From Microbacteriaceae bacterium (GTDB lineage Bacteria; Actinomycetota; Actinomycetes; Actinomycetales; Microbacteriaceae), in the NCBI GenBank assembly GCA_009780695.1, contig WQZN01000003.1, forward strand, positions 186,001 through 250,000: 64,000 nucleotides of DNA. The letters run 5' to 3'. Of the stretch, positions 25,192-34,026 are shown piece by piece (position 1 is the stretch's first letter; every line of letters starts with the position of its first letter). A program made the translations under genes and the position numbers. Below the pieces are notes generated by a model. That model searched no databases. It worked only from the letters and a program-made list of their open reading frames with translations, and was not told the DNA's origin.

Positions 25192-26490
25192 CTAGCGCAG
25201 CGGCCGTGCGGCCCGCGGCAGCGCGCTGCGCCACGACATGTTCTGCGACGCGTTGACGGTGCAGATGACGAGCAGCACCCAGCCGTAGTCCACGAGCACC
25301 GACGACTCGGTCGCCGAGGTCGCGAGCAGCACGATCAGCACCAGCGGCGTCCACGCGTGGATGATGTTGCGCTTGTTCGAGGCCACGAGCCACGAGCGCC
25401 CGAGCGCGAGCACGATCAGCACGCCGAAGACGAGCGCGCCGGCCCAGCCGAGCTGCAGCAGCACGTCGAGATACGCGTTGAGGCCGTTGGGGTGGGGGAT
25501 GTCAGACAGGGCATTCACGATGTCGTAGGGCAGCTCGTCGCCGCGCCACAGCCCGGTCCAGCCCCAGCCGAGCAGCGGCCGCTCCTTGATGAGCACCCAC
25601 ATGTGGATCCAGAGCTGGTGCCGCACGAGCAGCGTGCCGCGGGCGTCCAGCAGCGCGATGATCTGATCGCGGAAGATCCACGCCGTGACGGCCGCGGCCG
25701 TCGTGACGACGGCCAGCACGATCTGCGTCGCGAAGCGCGCGTTCTCCGAGCGGATGCTGCGCAGCAGCCACAGGAACGCCGCGCTCGCCGCGACGATCAC
25801 GAGCACGACGAGCGCCACGGGGGAGTGCGACAGCCCGACCATCGCGAGCGCCAGCGCGATGGACGCGAACGCGACGATGCGCCGCACGGTGCGCGTGCGC
25901 CACTCGACGAAGAACGTCACGACGGCGATCACCGAGACGAGCGCGAGCGCGTTGCGGGTGCCGAAGATGCCCTGGATCGGCCCCAGCTGGGCGATGCTCC
26001 CGCTCACGCCGAGGTAGTGCACCGGCACGGAGGAGATCACGCCGCTGAAGACCTCGAGCGCGAGCGACACGGTGAGCAGGAACCGCAGCACGTCACCGAC
26101 GATGCGCACGACCTGGATGGTGTCGCGCATCAGCGCGAGGTAGATCGCGAGGAACGCCCACGTGCACTGGTAGAGCGCCGAGGCGAGCGTCGTGCCGCGG
26201 TTGGCGCCCCAGATCGCGCTCAGGGCGCACCAGGCGACGAAGGCGAGCAGCGAGATGGGCAGCAGACCGTGCCAGTGGATGCGGTCGCGGCGCGCGAGGA
26301 ACGAGGCGATCGCGGCGGCGACGAGCACCGCGAGCGCGCCGGCGAGGCCCGGCCACGCCATGACCTGCAGGACGGCGAAGGTCGAGAACGCGGTGCCGAC
26401 GATGGCGAGCGAGACCGCGTTCGCGAACCGGCTGGAGGCGAGGACCTCGCGCAGCAGGTCGGTGAACGGCGTCCACCGCCCGTCGGTCAC
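25192..26490 (-). CDS. O-antigen ligase/polymerase-like membrane protein
   Basis: A 432-aa protein starting at GTG 26490, which overlaps the stop of the upstream paralogue by 4 bp. There are about 11-12 membrane spans. The large extracytoplasmic loop contains LDARGTLLVRHQLWIHMW and ERPLLGWGWTGLW, then PHPNGLNAYLDVLLQLG, the His/Gly-rich motif of the Wzy_C (WaaL/Wzy) family. Such enzymes polymerise or ligate polyprenyl-linked glycans at the outer membrane face. The tandem position with a paralogue suggests one polymerase and one ligase, or two ligases for different acceptors. It is convergent with the galE operon. Confidence 0.88.
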   Translation of the reverse strand: MTDGRWTPFTDLLREVLASSRFANAVSLAIVGTAFSTFAVLQVMAWPGLAGALAVLVAAAIASFLARRDRIHWHGLLPISLLAFVAWCALSAIWGANRGTTLASALYQCTWAFLAIYLALMRDTIQVVRIVGDVLRFLLTVSLALEVFSGVISSVPVHYLGVSGSIAQLGPIQGIFGTRNALALVSVIAVVTFFVEWRTRTVRRIVAFASIALALAMVGLSHSPVALVVLVIVAASAAFLWLLRSIRSENARFATQIVLAVVTTAAAVTAWIFRDQIIALLDARGTLLVRHQLWIHMWVLIKERPLLGWGWTGLWRGDELPYDIVNALSDIPHPNGLNAYLDVLLQLGWAGALVFGVLIVLALGRSWLVASNKRNIIHAWTPLVLIVLLATSATESSVLVDYGWVLLVICTVNASQNMSWRSALPRAARPLR

Positions 26491-27818
26491 GGCCGCTGCT
26501 TCTTGGTGAGCACCGCCCACATCACCAGCATCGCGAAGCCGCTCTCGAGCAGCATGCGGCTCTCGGCGAAGGACTGCACGAGCTGGGCGGAGAACACGAG
26601 CAGGGGCAGCAGGGTGACGGCGGTGAAGGGATGCCGCGTCGAGGCATCCGTCATCGGCCGGTCCACCGCGAAGAACCACGCGCGCCCGAGCGTCGTCAGC
26701 GCGAGCAGCGCGAAGACCACGAGACCGACGATGCCCAGCTGCAGCCACAGGTCGAGCCAGGCGTTGTGCGCCTGCAGGTAGGTCACGCCGCTGCGCACCG
26801 CGAGCCCGTCGAAGGGCTTCGCCCACGGCACCCAGTAGCCGAGCCAGCCCCAGCCGAACCACGGGTGCTCCTGCGCGAGCGGGATGACCTGCTTCCAGAT
26901 GTCGGTGCGCCCCGTCAGCGTCGGCGTCTTGCCGAACAGTGCCGTGACCTCCGTCCACGCGAGCAGGACGCCTCCGACCACGATGACGAGCAGCCCGACC
27001 CCCGCGGCGTAGAGCTTGCCGCGGCCGACCTGGCCGATGCGGCGCGCCCACAGCGCGAAGCCGAGGGCGACCGCGGTGCCGAGCAGCGCGACCCACACGG
27101 TCGCGGAGCGCGCGAGCACGAGCTCGATCGCGGCGAGCACGATCCAGAACGTGCCCCAGAACGGCCGCGAGAGCTGTTCGGCGCGCTGGATGCCGAAGAC
27201 GATGAGCCCGACGAGCACGATCATCGCGAGGAGGTCGCCGTTTCCGACGATGCCCTGGATCTGCCCGCCGTGGAACAGCAGGTTGCGGCTCCAGTAGAAG
27301 GGGGTGGGCAGGTGCTTCTGCGTGTAGTCGACGCCCGCGACGCGCGCGATCGGGAGGATCGGATGCCGGATGACCACGGCCACGATCAGCTCGAACAGCA
27401 TCGACAGCCCGATGACCCAGCGCAGCGTCGCCCCGAGCACCGAGAGCAGCTGGTGCGGCGTGAACACGAGGGCGGGAACGAGGCCGCCGAGGCCCGCGCA
27501 CAGCATGGCGAGCACGCCGAGCGTCGTGTCGACGTGGCCGCCCGGGCCCGTCACCCCCGTGTACCGCGCCCACGCGATCGAGGCGATCGCGAGCGCCACG
27601 AACAGCAGCAGCAGCTTCGGCCACTTCCGCACCGTCATCTCGGGCCGCGCGAGGAACAGCCAGATCAGGTTGCCGACCGCGAGCGCGCCCGCGAGGGCGA
27701 GGTAGGCGGGCCAGCCGATGAGGTCGCGCCAGAAGTCGCCCGCGAAGAGCGTGAAGAGCGTGAGCGTCGCGAGGATGCCTGCAGCGGGGTGGATCGCGAC
27801 GACGTCCGGTTTCCTCAT
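26487..27818 (-). CDS. O-antigen ligase/polymerase-like membrane protein (paralogue)
   Basis: A 443-aa protein with about 12 membrane spans. The catalytic-type loop carries LTGRTDIWKQVIPLAQEHP, WFGWGWLGYW and YLQAHNAWLDLWLQLGIVG, matching the Wzy_C pattern of Arg and His in O-antigen ligases. It is clearly homologous to the following gene but diverged. The start ATG 27818 is preceded by TAGCCT at 7 nt and no ribosome site, so it seems to head a leaderless two-gene transcript. Its place at the end of the glycan locus fits attachment of the finished chain to a wall or membrane acceptor; the acceptor is unknown. Confidence 0.88.
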   Translation of the reverse strand: MRKPDVVAIHPAAGILATLTLFTLFAGDFWRDLIGWPAYLALAGALAVGNLIWLFLARPEMTVRKWPKLLLLFVALAIASIAWARYTGVTGPGGHVDTTLGVLAMLCAGLGGLVPALVFTPHQLLSVLGATLRWVIGLSMLFELIVAVVIRHPILPIARVAGVDYTQKHLPTPFYWSRNLLFHGGQIQGIVGNGDLLAMIVLVGLIVFGIQRAEQLSRPFWGTFWIVLAAIELVLARSATVWVALLGTAVALGFALWARRIGQVGRGKLYAAGVGLLVIVVGGVLLAWTEVTALFGKTPTLTGRTDIWKQVIPLAQEHPWFGWGWLGYWVPWAKPFDGLAVRSGVTYLQAHNAWLDLWLQLGIVGLVVFALLALTTLGRAWFFAVDRPMTDASTRHPFTAVTLLPLLVFSAQLVQSFAESRMLLESGFAMLVMWAVLTKKQRP

Positions 27819-27825
27819 ACGCGTA

Positions 27826-27831
27826 AGGCTA
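27826..27831 (-). promoter_or_regulatory. -10-like box of the ligase pair
   Basis: TAGCCT on the minus strand ends 7 nt before ATG 27818, in the 24-bp gap after the acyl-CoA dehydrogenase stop. Confidence 0.4.
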
Positions 27832-27842
27832 CCGACGCGTGC

Positions 27843-29039
27843 CTAGACGAACGCGGCTTCTCCGGTGATCGCCCGCCCGACGATGAGCGTGTTCATCTCG
27901 CGCGTGCCCTCGTACGAGTAGATGGCCTCGGCGTCGGCGAAGAAGCGGGCAGCGCGGTGGTCGAGCACGATGCCGTTGCCGCCGAGCACCTCGCGGCACC
28001 AGGCTACCGTCTCGCGCATCCGCGACGTGGCGACGGCCTTCGCGAGGGCCGAGTGCTCGTCGCGCTGGGTGCCGCGGCCCTGCATCTTCGAGGCCTGCAC
28101 CACCAGGGCGAGCGACGAGGTGATGTTGCCGAGCGAGTTCACCAACAGGTCCTGGATCAGCTGGTGCTTCGCGATGGGCTTGCCGAACTGCACGCGTTCC
28201 TTCGCGTAGGCGAGCGCGGCCTCGTACGCGCCGATGGCGATGCCGACCGCCTGCCAGGCGACCTCGGCGCGCGTCATCCTCAGCACGCGCGCCGTGTCGC
28301 GGAACGAGTTCGCGTTCGCGAGCTTGTTCTCGGCCGGCACGACGACGTCCTCGAGCAGGATGTCGGCGTTCTGCACGATCCGCAGGCTCACCTTCCGCTC
28401 GATCTTGCTCGCCGTGAACCCGGGGGCGGAGTTCGGCACGATGAAGCCCTTGACCTGCCCGTCGGCCTCGTCCTTCGCCCAGATCATGGTCACGTCACCC
28501 CACGTGGCGTTGCCGATCCAGCGCTTGGCGCCGTTGAGCACCCACGTGTCGCCTTCGCGGCGGGCGGTGGTGCGCAGACCCTGCGCCGAGTCGGAGCCCG
28601 AGAGCGGCTCGGTCAGGCCGAACGAGCCGATGACCTCGCCCGAGGCGAGCCGCGGCAGCCAGTGCGCGCGCTGCTCCGGGCTGCCGCACAGGGCGACGGT
28701 GCCGGCGGCGAGGCCGTTCTGCACGCCGATGTAGGTGGCGATCGAGGCATCCACCCGCCCCAGCTCGAGCGCCACGAAGCCGCGGAAGACGGCCGAGTTC
28801 TCGAAGGGCCGCGTCTCGTCCCAGCCGAAGGCCGCGACGCCGGTCGCGTGCAGGCCCGGCACGATCTCGCGGGGGAAGGTCGCCGCTTCCCAGTGCTCGT
28901 CGACGATCGGGGCGACCTCCGCCTCGAGGTACGCGCGCAGTCGCATGAGGGCGTCCTTCTCGGCCTCGGTGAGATCGTCGGCGAAGCCGTAGAAATCGGC
29001 GGCGAGGGGAGTGAATCCGGTGGCGGTCGAGGTGGTCAT
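27843..29039 (-). CDS. Acyl-CoA dehydrogenase, glutaryl-CoA dehydrogenase-like
   Basis: A 398-aa flavoprotein of usual family length. SFGLTEPLSGSD and WVLNGAKRWIGNA are the FAD and substrate motifs, and QLIQDLLVNSLGN is in the C-terminal helical domain. The catalytic base is the Glu of YSYEGTREMNTLIVGRAITG near the C-terminus, the location used in glutaryl-CoA dehydrogenase. Reaction by family: alpha,beta-dehydrogenation of an acyl-CoA, possibly with decarboxylation. It is cytoplasmic. It seems unrelated to the surrounding glycan genes and marks the edge of that locus. It is divergent from manA over 108 bp (29040-29147). Confidence 0.9.
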   Translation of the reverse strand: MTTSTATGFTPLAADFYGFADDLTEAEKDALMRLRAYLEAEVAPIVDEHWEAATFPREIVPGLHATGVAAFGWDETRPFENSAVFRGFVALELGRVDASIATYIGVQNGLAAGTVALCGSPEQRAHWLPRLASGEVIGSFGLTEPLSGSDSAQGLRTTARREGDTWVLNGAKRWIGNATWGDVTMIWAKDEADGQVKGFIVPNSAPGFTASKIERKVSLRIVQNADILLEDVVVPAENKLANANSFRDTARVLRMTRAEVAWQAVGIAIGAYEAALAYAKERVQFGKPIAKHQLIQDLLVNSLGNITSSLALVVQASKMQGRGTQRDEHSALAKAVATSRMRETVAWCREVLGGNGIVLDHRAARFFADAEAIYSYEGTREMNTLIVGRAITGEAAFV

Positions 29040-29147
29040 CCTGGGGCTCCAGTGCTGCTCGGGGACGGCGCCAGGTTAGGGTCGGCTCACGCGCCGTTGG
29101 TAGCGTGGTGGAGCTTTGCTGACGACGGAAGCAGGGAACAGCAGCGG

Positions 29148-30431
29148 ATGTTTGTACGGATCGACAACACGCCCCGTGACTACGCCTGGGGCTCCGAGAC
29201 CGCGATCGCCCGCCTCCTGGGCCGTGCCCCGTCGGGGCGCCCGGAGGCCGAGCTCTGGCTCGGCGCCCACCCCGGCTCGCCCGCGCGCATCGAAGGCGGC
29301 TCGCCCGCGGCCGACCTCGCCGCATGGATCGCGGCCGACCCCGGCACGGCGCTCGGCCCGGATGTCGTCGCGGCCGACGTCTCGGCGGGGCGCGCCCCCC
29401 ACCTGCCCTATCTGCTGAAGGTGCTCGCCGCCGCGCAGCCGCTCTCGCTGCAGGCGCACCCCTCGCCCGCGCAGGCCGCGGCGGGCTTCGCGCGCGAGAA
29501 CGCCGCGGGCGTGCCCGTCGACGCCGCGCACCGCAACTACAAGGACCCGTTCCACAAGCCCGAGATGATCTACGCGCTCTCGAGCACCTTCCACGCGCTG
29601 TGCGGCTTCCGCGCGCGGCCGCAGATCGCGAGCGACCTCGTGCGCATGGTGAAGGCGGGGGCGGATGCCGGCGCGCCGCTGCCCGCGGTGGCCGGCTTCG
29701 CGGCGCGCCTGGCCGGGGCATCCGACGACTCCGCCGCGCTGCGCGACGCCGTCACCTGGGCGCTCACGGGGGGCCCCGACGTCGACGAGCTCGTGGCGCA
29801 GGCCGTGCGCGGCGCCCGGCTCGTGCTCGCGGAATGCGGCGCCGACGACTTCGAGGGCGTCGACGCGCTCGACCCCGCCCTGCTGCACTTCGAGAGCGTC
29901 GTGACGCTGCACGAGGCCTACCCGGGCGATGCCGGCGTCGTGATCTCGCTGCTGCTCAACCGCGTCCGCCTCGTGAGGGGCCAGGCGCTGTACCTGCCGG
30001 CGGGCAACATCCACATGTACCTGCACGGCCTCGGCGTCGAGCTCATGGCGGCGAGCGACAACGTGCTGCGCGGCGGCTTCACGCCCAAGCACATCGACGT
30101 GCCCGAGCTCGTCGGGGTGCTCGACTTCACGCCGCTGCCGGCGCCGCTGCTGGCACCGCTCGAGCCGGTGCCGGGCGTCGAGGTGTTCCGGCCCGGCGTC
30201 CCCGACTTCGAGCTCGTGCACGTGGAGCTGGGGGAGGGGGCGGATGCCGCCGACATCCCCCTCACGGCCCCCGCCATCGCGATCGCGATCGAGGGCTCGC
30301 TCCGGCTCGCCGGTGCGCAGGGCGGCCTGCCGCTCGTGCGCGGGCAGGTCGCCTATGTGACGCCCGAGGAGGGCGCGCTGCACGTCTCCGGCGAGGGAGA
30401 GCTCTTCGTCGCCACCGTTTCGGGGGCCTAG
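29148..30431 (+). CDS. manA: Mannose-6-phosphate isomerase, class I
   Basis: A 427-aa type I phosphomannose isomerase. PRDYAWGSETAIARLLG opens the cupin fold; zinc ligands are suggested by SLQAHPSPAQAA and FHKPEMIYAL. LYLPAGNIHMYLHGLGVELM and SDNVLRGGFTPKHIDVPEL form the conserved catalytic segment. It interconverts fructose-6-P and mannose-6-P, feeding GDP-mannose for wall lipoglycans and possibly the neighbouring glycans. ATG 29148 is the first start that leaves the divergent promoter free; the frame is open far upstream but overlaps other genes. In actinobacteria manA is commonly found in the same block as whiB2, as here. Confidence 0.93.
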   Translation: MFVRIDNTPRDYAWGSETAIARLLGRAPSGRPEAELWLGAHPGSPARIEGGSPAADLAAWIAADPGTALGPDVVAADVSAGRAPHLPYLLKVLAAAQPLSLQAHPSPAQAAAGFARENAAGVPVDAAHRNYKDPFHKPEMIYALSSTFHALCGFRARPQIASDLVRMVKAGADAGAPLPAVAGFAARLAGASDDSAALRDAVTWALTGGPDVDELVAQAVRGARLVLAECGADDFEGVDALDPALLHFESVVTLHEAYPGDAGVVISLLLNRVRLVRGQALYLPAGNIHMYLHGLGVELMAASDNVLRGGFTPKHIDVPELVGVLDFTPLPAPLLAPLEPVPGVEVFRPGVPDFELVHVELGEGADAADIPLTAPAIAIAIEGSLRLAGAQGGLPLVRGQVAYVTPEEGALHVSGEGELFVATVSGA

Positions 30432-30460
30432 ACCCCGGCTTCTCACCCCGATCGGGTGTG

Positions 30461-30476
30461 ACCCCCATTGGGGGGT
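30461..30476. terminator. Possible weak terminator after manA
   Basis: Hairpin ACCCCC-ATTG-GGGGGT lies 30 bp after the manA stop. The stem is short and the tail is not T-rich. Confidence 0.4.
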
Positions 30477-30567
30477 AGACGGCGTTTGGCAACGGTTTCA
30501 TGTAATTCGTGACACGCCGACACGCCCGGAGCGAAAGGCGCGCCGGTCTGCCCTTACGATTCGCGAC

Positions 30568-30598
30568 TTGACGCGGAGCGAATTACACAGGTGTAATT
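30568..30598 (+). promoter_or_regulatory. whiB promoter with palindromic operator
   Basis: TTGACG at 30568-30573 and TGTAAT at 30592-30597, 18 bp apart, form a good -35/-10 pair. A perfect dyad AATTACAC-AG-GTGTAATT at 30581-30598 covers the -10. A further TGTAATT half-site lies at 30501-30507. The rest of the 254-bp gap (30432-30685) holds no visible gene. An autoregulated or globally controlled promoter is suggested. Confidence 0.6.
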
Positions 30599-30685
30599 GG
30601 TGCAGCGCGTTTCGCGCAGACCGGCTGTTGAACAGGTTTTCCGGCATGGTTCCGGGGGCCGCGTTGTGATGAAGGGGAGATCGAT

Positions 30686-31009
30686 ATGACCGACGGCTAT
30701 CGCTCCGCCGTGCCGGACGACTGGTTCGTAGATCCTGTCCGTCTGGGGGTGCCCGGGGTCCGCCGGGCAGACGTCGAGGACGACGCCGAAGTCCTTACCT
30801 GGCAGTCCGACGCGCTGTGCGCGCAGACCGACCCCGAAGCGTTCTTCCCTGAGAAGGGCGGTTCGACCCGCGACGCCAAGAAGATCTGCACCTCGTGCGA
30901 GGTGCGGGCCCAGTGCCTCGAGTACGCGCTGCAGAACGACGAGCGCTTCGGCATCTGGGGCGGTCTCTCCGAGCGCGAGCGTCGCAAGCTGCGCCGCCGC
31001 GCCGTCTGA
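30686..31009 (+). CDS. whiB2: WhiB-family iron-sulfur transcription factor, WhiB2/WhmD-like
   Basis: A 107-aa protein with the four cluster-binding Cys at 45, 68, 71 and 77 (C-X22-C-X2-C-X5-C) and the G-I-W-G-G turn at 89-93, followed by the basic DNA-contact tail ERERRKLRRR. The segment ALCAQTDPEAFFPEKGG is characteristic of the WhiB2 group, which controls cell division and septation and acts with the principal sigma factor. ATG 30686 has GGGGAG upstream. The N-terminal extension of about 35 residues is longer than in many WhiB proteins. Subgroup assignment follows sequence and the manA/DUF5719/DUF3499 neighbourhood. Confidence 0.93.
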   Translation: MTDGYRSAVPDDWFVDPVRLGVPGVRRADVEDDAEVLTWQSDALCAQTDPEAFFPEKGGSTRDAKKICTSCEVRAQCLEYALQNDERFGIWGGLSERERRKLRRRAV

Positions 31010-31067
31010 CGCCGCCGCTGATTTCCTGAGGGCGCGAGTCGCTCCCGGCCTCGGCTGTCCCCCTACC

Positions 31068-31073
31068 TAGGCT
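31068..31073 (+). promoter_or_regulatory. -10-like box, leaderless type
   Basis: TAGGCT ends 7 nt before ATG 31081, and there is no ribosome site. Confidence 0.45.
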
Positions 31074-31080
31074 GTCCGCG

Positions 31081-34023
31081 ATGCTTCAGACAGTCACCGC
31101 CATCCTCGTCGTCCGGTCCGGATCGACGCGTGTGCAGCGCACACTGGAGTCGCTCCGCGCCCAGACCCGGCGCCCCGATTCGATCGTCGTCATCGAGACC
31201 GGATCGGACGGCTCCGTCGACTCCTCCCTCGCCGGCGCCCCGCTCGCGCAGCATCTCGTGACGCGCGAGAAGCTCACCTTCCCCGCCGCGGTCGCCGCCG
31301 CCGTGCGCGCGATCGACCCGCCCGCGAACACCGACCAGTGGCTCTGGCTGCTCGCGCAGGACACGGCCCCCGAGGCCGATGCGCTCGAGCGCCTGCTCGC
31401 CGTCGGCGAGGTCTCGCCGTCGGTCGCGGTGGCCGGCCCGAAGCTCGTCGAGTGGGACGACCGTTCCCGGCTGCGCGGCTTCGGTCTCTCCATGACCCGC
31501 AACGGCGCCACCGTGCCGCTCGTCGAGGACGAGCTCGACCAGGGCCAGCGCGACGGCACCTCCGACGTGATGGCCGTGCACGAGGCCGGGATGCTGGTGC
31601 GCCACACCGTCTACGAGGCCGTCGGCGGCCTCGACCAGGGGCTGCCCGTCGTCGACGGCGGCCTCGACTTCTGCGTGCGGGCCCGTCTCGCCGGGCACCG
31701 CGTCGTCGTGGCATCCGGCGCCCGGGTCGCGATCGGCGGCGACGGCGTCGTCGGCCCGAAGCTCTCGCAGCGCACCGGCGCCGTGCGCGTCGGCCACCGG
31801 GTGAGCCGCGCGGCGCAGCTGCACCGCCGGCTCGCCTACGCGCCGGCCGGGCTGCTGTGGCTGCACTGGCTCTCGCTCGTGCCGTTCGCGGTGGTGCGAT
31901 CCGTCGGCTTCCTGATCGGCAAGCACCCCGGCGCCATCGGCGGCGAGCTCGGCGCAGCCTTCCAGACGGCCTTCGGCGTCGGGGGCCTCGGCAGGGCGCG
32001 GCGCGACGTGAAGCGCTCGAAGCAGCTCGGCTGGGCCGTGATCGCCCCGCTGCGGATGCCGGGCAACGAGATGCGCCGCCGGCGGATGCTCGCACGCGAG
32101 GCCGCCATGACGCTCGCCCACGGCGAGGCGAGGGAGATCGACTTCTTCGGCACCGGCGGCGGCTGGGTCCTGCTCGTGGCGCTCGTGCTCTCGGTGGTCG
32201 TCAACGTGCGGGTGCTCTCGACCTCCGTCATCGGCGGCGGCGGCCTGCTGCCGCTCGACGCGGGCGTCGGGCAGCTGTGGAGCGGAATCGGGTGGGGCTG
32301 GCGCGACCTCGGCGTCGGCTTCGCCGGCCCGAGCGACCCGTTCCAGGCGGTGCTCGCGCTGCTCGGCTCGATCACCTTCTGGAACCCGTCCCTCGCGCTC
32401 GTCGGGCTCTGGCTGCTCGCGATCCCCCTCGCGGCGCTCGGCGCGTGGTTCCTCGCCGCTCAGCTGAGCAGGCGCCCGGGCGTGCGCGCCGTGTTCGCGC
32501 TCACCTGGATGTTCGCGCCGCCGCTGCTCGCTGCGCTCGCCGCCGGGCGCCCCGCCGCGGTGCTCGCGCACGTGCTGCTGCCGTGGCTCGTGCTCGCCGC
32601 CGTGGCCGCGCGGCGCTCGTGGGCGGCGTCGGGCGGTGTGGCGCTGCTGGCCGCCGGCGTCGTGGCATCCGCCCCCTCGCTCATCCCCGCGCTGGCCATC
32701 GCCTGGCTCGTGTGGGTGGTCCTGAGCGGTCGCGCCGTGTTCCGCACGCTGTTCGTGCCGCTGCCCGCGATCGCCCTCTTCCTGCCGCTCGCCCTCACCC
32801 AGTTCGGCGACGGGCACGGCGCGCGCATCTTCGCCGACCCCGGACTGCCCGTGCCGAGCACCGCGGCGCAGCCGTGGCAGCTGCTGCTCGGCCTGCCCGG
32901 CGGCGCCACGAGCGGCTGGCTGCACCTCGCGGGCGCCCTCGGGGGCGGTGCGGCCGTGCAGGTCCTGCTCGTCGTGCTGTTCGCGCCGATCGCCCTCTTC
33001 GCGCTGCTCGCGCTCTTCGTGAAGCCCGGCGTGCGCCCCGCGGCCGCGCTGTTCGGCGCGTTCCTCGGCCTCGCGACGGCGCTCGTCGCCTCCAACACGG
33101 CGCTGCAGGTGAGCGGTCAGCACTCCGTCGGCCTGTGGGCCGGCCCGGGGCTGAGCCTGTACTGGCTCGGTGTGACGGGTGCCGCGCTGTACGGCCTCGC
33201 CGGCCTGCGCCGCTTCAGCACCGGCCCGGCATGGCTCGTCGGCGTCGGGGCGATCGCGGCGGCCGTGCCGCTCGCGCTCGCCGGGGCGCTCGGCGCCGCG
33301 GCGGTCACGGCCGACGCGTCGGGTCGTCTGCCGGCGTATGTCGTCGCCGAGGCGTCCACGCAGCCGCGCACCGCGACGCTCGTCGTCTCGCCCGGCCAGA
33401 CCGGGGTGATCACCGCGGGCATCGTGCACGGCGTGGGCGACACGCTCACGGCGCAGTCGACGATCGCCTCGACCGACCCGGGCCTGACCGGCGACGACGC
33501 GGGCCTCGACCGCCTCGCCGTCAACCTCGTCTCGCGCAGCGGCTACGACGGGTCGAAGGACCTGGCGGAATACGGCATCGGGTTCGTGTACCTCGAGTCG
33601 GGCCGCGCGCCCGACGTGGTGCAGCAGTCGTTCGCGCGCCGTGCGTCCGCGGCCCTCGATGCGAACCCGCTGCTCACACAGGTCGGCTCGACCGGCAGCG
33701 GCACGCTGTGGAGCACGACCGCCGACGTGAAGCCGGTCGCCGTGCCCGCGAACCCGGGCGGCTGGCGCCAGCCGCTCATCGTGCTGATGCTCGCCGTCGT
33801 GTTCGGCGTGTTCGCGCTGCTCGCGATCCCGATCGGCAAGACGGCCGTACCTGCCCCGCGTCGGCGGCCCGCGCAGCCGCTGACCCTCGAGCCCGGCGCC
33901 CTGATCCGCGAGGACGCCCCGGCCGGGGCATCCGCCGATCGCGCCGCCGCCCCCGAGACAGAACCCGCCGACGCCGAGCTCGAGCCCGCCTACACCGGCG
34001 CGGGCTTCGACGAGGAGGACTAG
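31081..34023 (+). CDS. Glycosyltransferase fused to polytopic membrane domain
   Basis: A 980-aa protein. Residues 1-250 are a GT2 domain (VTAILVVRSGSTRVQRTLES, WLWLLAQDTAP, GLDFCVRARLAGHRV). From about 360 to 760 there are some 12 membrane segments, then an extracytoplasmic domain (residues about 760-890) and a final span near 900 with an acidic, disordered tail. This architecture is the one found beside whiB2 in actinobacteria and is thought to act in envelope glycan assembly; the donor is unknown. The gene is leaderless in appearance and precedes the DUF5719 gene by 3 bp, so the two products probably work together at the membrane. Confidence 0.83.
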   Translation: MLQTVTAILVVRSGSTRVQRTLESLRAQTRRPDSIVVIETGSDGSVDSSLAGAPLAQHLVTREKLTFPAAVAAAVRAIDPPANTDQWLWLLAQDTAPEADALERLLAVGEVSPSVAVAGPKLVEWDDRSRLRGFGLSMTRNGATVPLVEDELDQGQRDGTSDVMAVHEAGMLVRHTVYEAVGGLDQGLPVVDGGLDFCVRARLAGHRVVVASGARVAIGGDGVVGPKLSQRTGAVRVGHRVSRAAQLHRRLAYAPAGLLWLHWLSLVPFAVVRSVGFLIGKHPGAIGGELGAAFQTAFGVGGLGRARRDVKRSKQLGWAVIAPLRMPGNEMRRRRMLAREAAMTLAHGEAREIDFFGTGGGWVLLVALVLSVVVNVRVLSTSVIGGGGLLPLDAGVGQLWSGIGWGWRDLGVGFAGPSDPFQAVLALLGSITFWNPSLALVGLWLLAIPLAALGAWFLAAQLSRRPGVRAVFALTWMFAPPLLAALAAGRPAAVLAHVLLPWLVLAAVAARRSWAASGGVALLAAGVVASAPSLIPALAIAWLVWVVLSGRAVFRTLFVPLPAIALFLPLALTQFGDGHGARIFADPGLPVPSTAAQPWQLLLGLPGGATSGWLHLAGALGGGAAVQVLLVVLFAPIALFALLALFVKPGVRPAAALFGAFLGLATALVASNTALQVSGQHSVGLWAGPGLSLYWLGVTGAALYGLAGLRRFSTGPAWLVGVGAIAAAVPLALAGALGAAAVTADASGRLPAYVVAEASTQPRTATLVVSPGQTGVITAGIVHGVGDTLTAQSTIASTDPGLTGDDAGLDRLAVNLVSRSGYDGSKDLAEYGIGFVYLESGRAPDVVQQSFARRASAALDANPLLTQVGSTGSGTLWSTTADVKPVAVPANPGGWRQPLIVLMLAVVFGVFALLAIPIGKTAVPAPRRRPAQPLTLEPGALIREDAPAGASADRAAAPETEPADAELEPAYTGAGFDEED

Positions 34024-34026
34024 CCG

